From Piezodorus guildinii (taxonomy: Eukaryota > Arthropoda > Insecta > Hemiptera > Pentatomidae), in assembly GCA_023052935.1 (NCBI GenBank), contig CM041293.1:169715341-169779340 (forward strand): 64,000 nt of DNA, written 5' to 3'. The position numbers and the translations under genes are program-made. The notes under the pieces were generated by a model, which worked only from the letters and a program-made list of their open reading frames with translations, did not search any database and was not told the origin of the DNA. Shown piece after piece: positions 54,163-64,000 of the stretch. Position 1 is the stretch's first letter, and every line of letters starts with the position of its first letter.

Positions 54163-57100
54163 GATAGATAGATAACTGTTTTTTATTTCTTTAAGCATAT
54201 TACAACAACAAAAACAAATATTACAAGGATAAAAAACATTTGTAGAACTATAGTCTTTTAGACCGTCAGTCCGGAGCCGATCTGTAAAGTTTTACAAATT
54301 ATATAATATTCAAAAACAGGTCACTCATTGATTCTATTCAACTTGTAACTGTATTAACTTATAAATAAAACAACAGTAAAAAACAAATAAAACAACAATA
54401 ATCAATTAATAATTAGAAAGTTTTTTTTAAAATTATAATTAAATTCTTTAATAAGCCTATATCTATAAGGCCATGCTATTTTACAAAAATCGTATACAGA
54501 CAACCAGTTATCACCATTGAGACATTTTATCACATCATCAACTTATAGAGAATTCTTTCCAAAACAATTTTTTCTAATTTCAGACAGAATCGGACATGCA
54601 GCTAGGAAATGAAATGTATTTTCTGTTTCTTTTTTATTTCACAAGGAACATATCACACTACTATTCGAATAAAATCTGTTATAGTTGAGATAAAGAAGTT
54701 CACATCTAACTTTGAATATCCATTTAACCCCATTAAAGTTTATTTTATTATCATCAAGATAAAGTGTTCCATAGTCATAATTTAAGTTTTTATACAGATA
54801 CATTTTTTCCGAAACTGAAGCCTTTTGTACATATTTTAATTTGTAAATTTCTGTTAACGATACTCTAAATTCCTGTAGGATTAAATCCCATTTATTTTGA
54901 TTGTCAAGTTTAATGTCAATGTCAATATTATGTTTTTCAGCTATTTCTCTTAAATCCCTTATCCAGTATACCTTTTGTTTAACAACTTCATTATTTATTA
55001 AATATGGTAGCCTATTTTTTGTCAGGTTTTTAACCTTTATAACATAATTATGCTGTATTTTCAAGGTATCTATAAACATTGGTACTATTTTGGTTTCTAA
55101 ATGTATCAAGTAGGAAGGGGTTGCTTGCGGCAAGCTAAATAATTTTTCTTAATGAAGTAATACAGAAGTTTTTCACATTCAATATATTCTTTACCTCCTC
55201 ATGCTTCGGCACCATATCCTATGATGATTTAAAAACAGCATTGAAAACTTGAATTTTAGATTTATAGGGTATACTATTGTTTAGTAGTAAATTTTTCCAT
55301 TTGGAGTTTATTGCTATTTTAGCTTTTGATAGCTTCTGCTGCAAATGTTTTTTCAATGATAGTGTAGGTGTAAGAACAACACCCAAATATTTATATTCGT
55401 TTACTACCTCTATTGCTTGTCTCTTGAAAAATCATTTTTCGTTTCGGCCTCGTTTACCCCACCATTTCTGAAAATTACTATTTTGGATTTATTCAATTTG
55501 ACCTCTAAATTCCACATTTTACAATATTTCTCTAGATCATTTATGATTAACTGTAGAGTTTTAGGACCAGTAGCTACCAGTGTGATATCGTCCGCATATG
55601 CCAGTAATTTTATTTTTCTTCCATTAAAGTTTATGCCACCGCAGATGTTGTCTTCTAAATCATTTATAAAGTATGAAAATAAAAAGGGACTTAAAACACA
55701 CCCCTGCCTTAGTCCGTTCGCGGTCTTGAATTGGGAGGTTAAGCCCTGTTGGCTCCAAACTCTTGTTTTCGCTTCCTCATATAGGTTCTTTATTATACGG
55801 AGTATTCTATTAGATATTCTTATAAGTTGCCTAAGTTTATAAAATAGTGGCTGTCTATCGATTCTATCAAAAGCCGCCTTAAAATTAATGAAAAAACTGT
55901 ACACTTTTCTTCTTTTTATTTTTAAATTAAGTTTTATAATACTCATTAAGCAGAATATATTATCAATAGTTGAGTACTGTTTTCGGAAGCCTGCCAGGAA
56001 TTCGTTAATTAATATATTAGCATCTGCCCATTCAGTCAATCTTAGATTAATTAAAGCCGTAAATAGTTTGCTAATTGTATTGCCGAGTGTTATACCTCTA
56101 TAGTTTTGCACTAAATTTTTATCTCCTGTCTTATGCAATGGCAAAATCATATATTCTTTAAAACCCTTAGGTACCTCTCCCACATCTACAATTTTATTTA
56201 ACAGACAAGTTAAAAATTCGTCAGGTGCATTTTTATAGAACTCGTAAGGGACACGGTCAAGGCCAGGTGCTTTGTTTGCTTTAGTCTTGTTTATAATGGC
56301 TTTTAATTCAGCTAGAGTAAAAGGATTATCGAGAAATGCGTCCTGTAGCAGTGGTTCAGCATATTGTATACATACTGGGCTTAGTTGTTGGTTGTATATA
56401 TCATTAAAATAATTTTCCCATTCCTCAGCTCTTATCTCTTTACCTATCATGAAATTCTGATTTTTAAATTTTTTAACTAGGTCCCAAAAGCCTTTTGTGT
56501 CTCTTATATTCTTAAACTTATCTATAGTTTCATTATAATGTTTTTTCTTTTTTTCTCTGCATAACCGCTTATAGCACTTTTTATGCTCACTATACAATAA
56601 TCTGTCTTCCGGTGTATTATTCTTCCTGTATCTATTTAGAAGTATAAATGACTGTTTCCTAACTTTTATACATTCCTTGTCAAACCAAATTTCTTTTCTA
56701 TTTCTTTTCGAGCTGTAGCTGCTATTTATTGATGATTGTTTAACGATATTAACCAACGACTCTACTGTATTAATCATGATATTTTCCTCCATCAGCATTC
56801 TAGTTGCCATATTTTTTGTAATTTTACATTGATATTTTTCTTTTATTTCTAATGCCCAATTTAACTTTTGAGGTAATTTTACCATTTTTATTTAATTCCG
56901 TTTCTAATGTGACCACTAAGGGCATGTGATCCGAGAATATTTCATTTTCCACTTTAAAATCCTTTATTAATGATAATATTTCCCTAGAAACGCAGAAGTA
57001 GTCTATTACTGATGATCCTTTTGAGGTGATAAATGTAAACTCTCCCTTGGAATCACTTTTCACTCTGCCATTTAATATTACTAAATCATGTGTATCCAAT

Positions 57101-57854
57101 GCTTCAACTAACTTTTTTCCTCTTGTATCCAAAATTTTATCTTTTGAGTTCCTATGCGGACTAACGACTGTAGTTTCAAATTTTATGCTATTTTTGGGAA
57201 GTTTTTGTATACATCCTGTTCTGGAATTCATATCTCCTATTACGATATAATTTAGATTTTTTTCGTCTAGCATTTTAAGTAACATCAAAAAATCTTCCTC
57301 CCATTTATTCAAATAAACTGGTATTAAATGAACTACCCTGTGTTTTATCCTCATTTTTATAACGTGCCTGTCCAAAATTTGTGTAAATACAGCAAGATTT
57401 TTTATTTTCCGCGATTGTTTTATACCTATCACACAACCACCACTCGCTCTACCAAATGTCACTTCTCTTGTTGACGGAATCCATTTAAGTTCGAATTTTC
57501 AAAATATTTTTCAAATTTATCGATATTATGTTTTTCTATAAATGTTTCACATAGAAATATTAAATCAAAATTTGTAAGGAAGTCGAAAAAGTTTTTGTTT
57601 TTAGAGCCTAATCCATGGACATTATAAGATAATATCTTCAATTCCCGTAACTTTGTGGAGCTTCTGTTATTTACCTGTAAGCCATACAGACTATTAGATG
57701 GGTATTTGTAAATATCTTCTTTTTTTTCTTTACAATTCGATGCGTCGTGAGATTGCCGATTAAAGTTCCTTTGTAGATCTCCTTGTTTCAATTTTTCTTC
57801 AAACTGGCTACTGGTTTTCTTTTGATGTTTTATCACGAAATCGAAACTGTTTTG
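54163..57854 (-). mobile_element. APE-type LINE of uncertain clade, only in copy B
   Basis: 3,692 bp flanked by TTTTTAATAGTTATA (54,148-54,162 and 57,855-57,869); copy A holds the single site near 12,890. Minus orientation with a (TAGA)n-like 3' tail at 54,160-54,175. One broken ORF with endonuclease, reverse transcriptase and a zinc-like end; no RNase H. Its upstream end at 57,854 is only just before the endonuclease, so it is probably 5'-truncated. Confidence 0.9.
54639..57836 (-). pseudogene. ORF2 of the copy B LINE, frameshifted
   Basis: Endonuclease: LKILSYNVHGLGSKNK, LIFLCETF (57,836-57,459), frameshift near 57,490, then VTFGRASGG, VIGDMNSRTG and SSVIDYFCVS, SDHMPLV (57,462-56,824). 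A second shift near 56,880 leads to 56,885-55,410 with reverse transcriptase motifs GLDRVPYEFYK, NYRGITLGNTISKLF, AGFRKQYSTIDNIF, GLRQGCVLSP and YADD (55,598-55,587). A third shift near 55,415 precedes YKYLGVVLTP and the C-terminal part 55,133-54,639. The palm glycine-arginine NYRG and the GD-N-RTG endonuclease box separate it from the Jockey and I-like elements here. Inactive. Confidence 0.85.
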
Positions 57855-58470
57855 TTTTTAATAGTTATAACACAACAATTAAAAGTTTTTTTTTTAATCA
57901 ATAATATGAATATTATTTAGTTCTCAATTCCTGCAAGAACTTGCAGTTCAAAGCGGCCGCCTAATGAGAGGTCAACAGTCAACCAGTCGCCATTTCCTTC
58001 CATAAGCTACCTGAGGGCTCCAAGGATAGCAACATTTATTGCTTAGAATTAGTTGCTCAGAGAAAACCCAAAATTTTTTCTTTTGTCCAGATATCTCCCT
58101 CCAATAAACCTTTCATGAAATTTTACAAGATTTATGTTTCGGGGTACCTAATCTACCTGGCTAAGACTAACCCAAGGACGTTGGTTTCCAAAAGGTACTA
58201 AATGGCATCTTTTACGAAGTTGATATTTTGACATATTTGTGTCCTTATCATTTAGTATTGTATAAATCTTCTATTCGATTTTAACTAATGAGACCTCTTC
58301 AGATAAAATTGCCCTCTCTAACTCAATGAAGTAGTTTTAAAACATAATTTAGGAATGCTAGGTTAGGTATTTTCTAAAGGTACTAATTACGCATTTAGTT
58401 TCGATACATATCACAAGGACAATCCATTTCATAACTCTAAAATAGCGTTATTAAGATAGTAAAATAAATC

Positions 58471-59639
58471 TAGATTTTAATACGAAAATAATGAGGTTTA
58501 ATAATATATTAATGAGATAGTTGTGTGCTTTCTGTAAAATTTCCTCTTGGAAATCAACGTCTCAATTTGTTAGTATAATTTTATTGAATAAGTAGGTATA
58601 TCTTACCTTGAAATCGTATTCTGTATTGTCGTATCTTGTTATATAATAATTATTAATTGTATTTGATATTTTAAATGGTATTACTTATTCAAGTTGAGTA
58701 AAATATATTAGATTATTAAAAGAAATGGTTTTATGATATTAAAAAAGTGTTTTGTTAATTTTTTACATCACGTACTAGTAATGTAATTTCTTTAAATTAT
58801 TTGATTAATATCAGTTAATCATTTTGAATTAATATTGACAGATAAGCAGAATATTAGCTTTCTGTCTCAAAATTGCGGTCGTTAAAATCTCTTAAGAAAG
58901 AGACTTTAACGCCTTAATTACAACTTAAAACTGAAATTTATGTTATATTTTCATATTTTTTTTATATTATTCCCACGTTATGCTGACATGAGAAATTTAA
59001 AGAGTAGTACGATTGACTTAAATTTCACTTATTTCTGCGATATATTTCACTGTGAAACTTATCGATGAAATCATTTTTAAAAGTAAATTATTTTATTGCT
59101 ATTAAACTTTTTCTTTTAACAGTTATTCTTTTAATATTATAGGCCTTATTATCATTTACGAGTGTAGTATAACATAGTACACAATAAATATAGTCAAATT
59201 AAATCATGAAAGCCAAAAGACATTAATAAGCAAATATTCAGGCGTAAAACCAATTCATGGGTGCTCACTTTATAGAAGCTGGTTTTGCCCAGGAAATTCT
59301 TTAGACGCGTATATTTTACTATTGTGATATTGGTGTTACATGTCAAAGAGTCTGTTATGTCTGACTGTTTTTTAAGATTCGCCTATTTCTTTCATGAAAT
59401 AAACGATTCACAAATGTGGAAAAACCAAATGATATATCAACCTTTCGTGTCAGAATTTATATTAGAAAATATTATTATATTTTGGAGGTAACCAGATCGA
59501 TTTTGAAGATATTTATGATGTATACAAAACAGGAAGCATAAATTTAAAACATTTTTGACCTAATAAGTATCACTTTATTTAATGATCACGTGATATTAAT
59601 AGAATTTAAAAAAAATATAGAATCATAAATAAAAATGAT
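58471..59639. other. AT-rich spacer, nothing firm
   Basis: Counterpart of 13,511-14,679. Confidence 0.4.
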
Positions 59640-60230
59640 AAAAGTATGAGTCTTCGTCTGATGAATTCCACAAAAAACGGAGTGAACTGGATACTTAAGC
59701 AGTGGCTTCAATCTTGTTAATCCATAGCTAAAAATACAATTGCAATATTATACTAGATTAGTTGGATGTGAACATGGTGTATGTACCTATGTTGTCATTT
59801 ATTGTCTATGGCCTAACCAATTCTTAATTTTTATGCCTTATATGAGTTTCTACCAAATGATCAGAAAGTATTAATTATTAACGAAACATAACAAAATGGA
59901 CGTTAATTGCAGAAATAAACAATATTTGTATATGGTAAATATTTTTTTTGATTTATTTCATGTTGCATATTTTTCTGTGAGGAAGAGAATCGCGGAAAAC
60001 AGAATTATTTATTTTTGTTTCCTTGAAGATTTTAGCATCATAATATTTATTAAGGATATTTTCATAATATTTAATACACATTCATTCGAAAAAAACTCAA
60101 TGATTAATAACAACTTATTTTAACCTATTTTGCATTAATATATTAACAACGATTTATATAAGATTGATTAATATTTAACAATTAATATTATTTGGTTTTA
60201 TACTTTACTATCCTCATATGTGGTTTTTTT
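59640..60230. repeat. Older sub-repeat, second member (copy B)
   Basis: Counterpart of 14,680-15,310; includes the short frame 59,646-59,720. Confidence 0.8.
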
Positions 60231-61639
60231 TTATTTATTTTTTTTTATGTAGTAAAAATATATTTGTTCACAATATAAAAAAAAAAGTCCTTCTTTTTAT
60301 AGTGATACTATTGGTACTAGACAATATTTGTACTAGACTTTTGATGTAGATAGAGTTTTTTAAGTTTATAGTCTTGAAAATAACATTAAAAGTCTGAGTA
60401 ATACAACCATCATATGATCTTCATATTATTTTTGGTTACTTAACTGTAATAAATATCAGGAAATAATTACTGTTTTCATAAGAAGGCAGAAAATATGGTG
60501 GAAAGTGACTGATTATTGATGAAGAGTCTTCTTTTCTTTTCTCGTCTGAGAATTCCCAACAAACTCTGAAAATAGAATGATAAGTGAAATGTTAAAAGAA
60601 TCTGACTGGGTTCTTGTTCTCATAAACTAACGAAAAAGGAATCATGGCCAGAAAACCTGCAACAAAGGATCTTAGATCGTAAAACAACTAGAGTAATCAT
60701 ATGTTTTCAACTAACCATACTAATATAATGTATATCAATATTAATATATATTTAACAATATTAAAAGATACCGAAATTCGTCTAACATTAGCGATATTTT
60801 ATGCACGATAATACTGACAATATGTATTGTAGAAACCTGGCTGAAGATTGTTAATTTTACCATACCACCTTGAGTAATGGAATTTACACCTATCTGTACT
60901 AACGCTGTTAAAACTGATTATCAGTAGGGCAAGTAGATGCATTGTTACATTTATAAATAGCCCAATAAATAAAACAGTGGTTCTGGGTACGTTTACTAAC
61001 CCCAAGATTGTTAAGTGTGTTTGGAGAAATTCAGATATATGGTCTCTATGGTTTTATCCTTACATCCCTATAAGAATATAATATTTTTTTTTAATTTTAA
61101 ATAGGCACGTGGGCGATTTTAATGTGTTATAAAAGGAATAATGTATCTGGTAAGCTTGTACATTTCCTGTTTAAGGCTGAGGTATTTCCCTAATGCATGT
61201 AAGAAAGCACTAATGTTTCTCCTCCTGAAAATTTCCAAGTCTGAAAATGGCTTCTCACTTTCGTATGTTATTATTATTACATCGCATTAACGAGTATCAA
61301 CTCAAATGCCTGCAAGGCAGTCAAGCAATATCAAAATTATTGTCAAAGTACAGTAAATTTGCTAAAAAAAATCGAAGTGAATACTGAAAAAACAAAGGGC
61401 ATAGATTGTATTTAAAAAAAAAAAAAAAAAAAAAACATAAATAACCATAGATAATCGAACTATCAGAAAATAAATTGAAAAAGGGGCTAGGTACAAAAAA
61501 ATTATTTATACGAAAACCTATTTGCAGATTGCGGCCTCAATGCAACAAGAATTCTTAACCATAGGAATGTAAATAATCATATAAATAATAATATTGTGAG
61601 CCAGCGGAGGCCAATATGGGCGTAATAGCCACAAACATA
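60231..61639. other. AT-rich spacer
   Basis: Counterpart of 15,311-16,639. Copy B has about 50 extra bases near 61,566-61,620. No gene called. Confidence 0.4.
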
Positions 61640-62330
61640 CATCACATGAGAGGGGATGTCCGAACTCCAGTATAAATATTTACCAAATATCTCGGGGCCA
61701 GTGCCGTTTAAATCTTCCATAAGGATTTTAGAGTGGGTGGAGCTAGATAGGGATCGCGATAAAGAGCTAGGATGATGAATAAGGTTTTGGTAGAAATTGG
61801 AAAATAGAATGGTACGAGGCCTAAAATAAATGGAATATTAAGGTCGTGGTGTAGAGTACAGTTGACAACATAATAAGGAGCATTAACCATTGTTCGAGGG
61901 ACTTTGGATTTAAAGGATTGGATTGGATACGTTTGATGTTCAAATATTTAGCTCTCCCCTACAGTTCTGGTCTGTAGGTCCATATAGTTTTTAGAATTGT
62001 CTTGTATATTAGTAAGTTGTTGTCAGCCGCAAGCTATGATTTTATGTTTATTAGTTTGTATACTTCTATAAAATCATAGTTCATTATAGTTCTTTTGGGT
62101 TCCACGTCAATATTTTGTCTATTAGAAATTCAAGATACGTTACTGTGTCTGAGGAAGAAAGTGGTATAGAGTTGAAATTAAACGATGGACAAAATTTTTC
62201 TCGAAGTATGAAAGTGACGTGTGTGCATCTACTTTCGTTCCCCTAAATATGCCAAGCACTACATCAGTCTTCGACAAGGAAGCCAAAAAGTTCTGAAACG
62301 TGAGAGAATATAATGTGGGATCCAGACAAA
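61640..62330 (-). mobile_element. Decayed Jockey LINE fragment (copy B)
   Basis: Same remnant as 16,640-17,330, with NAPYYVVNCTLHHDLNIPF readable in one frame. No catalytic core. Confidence 0.75.
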
Positions 62331-63139
62331 ATGATAATTCCATCACATCAATAATTCATGAACTTTGGCTTAAAGGTTTGCAAAAATGTATGCACTACAA
62401 GTAATTTTAGTACCGGAAATAAAGGGTTTGATTCAGATTAATTGATTATAATAAAGAATTAAATTATAAAATAATTATTAATCTATATTTATATCTATAT
62501 GCTATAATTAATAATAACGCCTTATTTTGTATTTTCTGTTAAATCATGCGTTCAGGGAACATAGGACCTTAAATATGGGTAAACATTATTTAATTAGTAA
62601 AGCGCCAAAAAGAAATAAGTTAATTAGTCTCTTAATTAAGAGTTAAAAACAGTTAAATGTAATTTATTCAAAGTGTCATGGCCGCTACTTCTGTACTACT
62701 TACGTATCGCTTTTTGACTATTACTTTGGCATTTCGGTGTTAATGATTTTTCATCCTTCAAAATTTGTTATTAGAGAGTTATTAAACTAATAAACACATT
62801 AGTGTGTTTATTAGTTTAATACATCCCATTTAGTTTAATTACAATCCCATATAAAGAGGTGAGTGCACTTATTTTAATAACGCACATAATAGACTGTTTG
62901 CAGCCTTGACTAGATAATAGGAAAGCATAAATCCCTTTGGTACACCGGTATGATCATTTCGTACACTGTTATTGTGTACGGTGTAAGGTCTCGGTCAACA
63001 CTGTTGTGAGCTACAAGATCGTTACGAAATACTTGTATATATATTTTCTAGTTTTCTTTCTCTAAGACTATTTTTTTTTCTTCCAGAAACTTTTTTATCA
63101 CTTAGTAGCTTTAATTAAATATTACTGTTTTGATTATTA
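62331..63139. other. AT-rich spacer
   Basis: Counterpart of 17,331-18,121. A local inverted duplication (TAAACACATTAGTGTGTTTA, 62,792-62,811) is present here and not in copy A. Confidence 0.4.
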
Positions 63140-64000
63140 TTTTATATGTATATAATAATAATATTTATTTCTTTTCGGGGTAATCCCCATACAAAAGCAG
63201 TTTGTCATTACATTTCATGTATTGACAATATTAACAAAAATACAAAATAAAAACAACTGAAGACTGTTTTCAGACATCATTGATATAATATAAATAAAGT
63301 TTATACACATATTTGAAATTATAAACAAAAAACCAACAAAAATAAAATAAAAAGTTGAACATTTGAGAAATTTAAAGTAATCTATTAACAAAATATAAAT
63401 CTTTCAATTTTTATAACCTAATATATTTATTTATTTGATTACAGTTTTAGGTGCCATGTGCAACAAAGGTTAGAGGCACCGTGATCATAAACTATTTAAA
63501 GAGTTGGGTACAATTTATTATTTTTCAGAAAAATGAACAAACTTTTTTGATTCTTTTGGTCCATTGTTTCCTTATAACTTTGTAGAAGAGGCCATGTTCT
63601 GCCTGAACTATACAGTGGGCATTCTATCAGGATGTGTTCCACAGTTAGCTTTAAGTCACAGCGCAGGCATCTCGGCGGAGGTTTCCCTTCAAGCAGGTGC
63701 CCATGTGTCAGTCTAGTGTGTCCAATCCTCAATCGTGTTATTATTGATTGCTCCCTGCGTTGTCCAAATATCTGGGGTTGTGGTCGCGAAATCCGAAGTT
63801 TCGCTTTAATTTGTTGTTCTCCGTAGCCTTAGACGAAAAGGTGCACCATGCTTCTTTGCATTGCTTCAGTATGGCTGAGTTGAAGTCAGTCCGTATTGTC
63901 TTGACGTTGGGAATAGGAAAGATGGAACTTGCTTCTTTTGCGCCTGTGTCAGCCAGTTCATTCCCCGTAATTCCTACGTGGCTTGGCACCCAGAGAAATA
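63140..64000 (-). mobile_element. 3' part of an I-like LINE (copy B), runs off the window
   Basis: Counterpart of 18,122-19,355 without the 398-bp insertion. RNase H end (PSHVGITGNELAD, 63,989-63,950), a partly open stretch to 63,741, then the zinc end RIGHTRLTHGHLL, PPRCLRCDLKLTVEHILIEC (63,732-63,600). Less decayed than copy A. Continues past 64,000. Confidence 0.8.

Larger units (their letters stand above)
53855..58470. repeat. Internal tandem repeat, unit 2 (copy B), split by a LINE
   Basis: Counterpart of 12,601-13,510, in two parts (53,855-54,162 and 57,870-58,470). The GC-richer block is at 57,925-58,030. Confidence 0.85.
48325..64000. repeat. Segmental duplication, copy B (runs off the window)
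   Basis: Direct copy of 370-19,355. The left breakpoint is at about AAATAAAAGTTGTAAATTTG (48,325), inside intron 2 of the gene. The right end is not reached. It carries its own insertions at 51,633-52,062 and 54,163-57,854 and lacks the two of copy A. Confidence 0.93.

Noticed and set aside
1..64000. LTR retrotransposons or viral insertions
   Set aside because: No paired long terminal repeats, protease, integrase or envelope motifs were seen; all reverse transcriptases are of LINE or Penelope type.

Overview
The window is AT-rich eukaryotic DNA, most probably from an insect. Evidence: spliceosomal exon borders, CCAAT-type promoters, and many insect-style retroelements (Jockey, I-like with RNase H, RTE-like and CR1-like LINEs, a Penelope-like relic, a tRNA-derived SINE and a Harbinger relic). 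A hemipteran is possible but not shown. There are no bacterial operons, CRISPR arrays or structural RNA genes.

Large scale: about 370-19,504 (copy A) and 48,325-64,000 (copy B, cut by the window end) are direct copies of one block. Each holds the promoter, exon 1 and exon 2 of an unrecognised minus-strand host gene, followed by about 15 kb of AT-rich DNA with older sub-repeats. Each copy gained its own insertions after the duplication. Copy A has a complete I-like LINE (3,994-11,082) and a 398-bp retroposon (18,350-18,747). Copy B has a 430-bp Jockey-clade piece (51,633-52,062) and a 3.7-kb LINE (54,163-57,854). The uninterrupted partner copy supplies the empty site each time.

Between the two copies (19.5-48.3 kb) lies a retroelement graveyard: RTE-like, I-like, Jockey, Penelope-like and CR1-like relics, a SINE and a complete Jockey element at 38,971-43,970. 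Threaded through it on the minus strand are small exons with clean AG/GT borders, all phase 0. They are a 42-bp exon at 44,567-44,608, five 69-bp exons in a 222-bp tandem array (34,686-38,837), and a probable terminal exon at 32,590-32,372 followed by AATAAA. Joined to exons 1 and 2 of copy B, they form a coherent gene of about 17 kb whose introns have filled with retroelements. The predicted product is about 263 residues.

The micro-exon array is the most interesting find. Each exon encodes 23 residues of the form PR(Y/F)YPY..VV.SE.E.CFEE..M. Differences between repeats, and between the two copies of exon 2, are mostly amino-acid changing. Copy A must carry a second, paralogous gene running off the left edge, so this looks like part of a tandem family of micro-exon genes.
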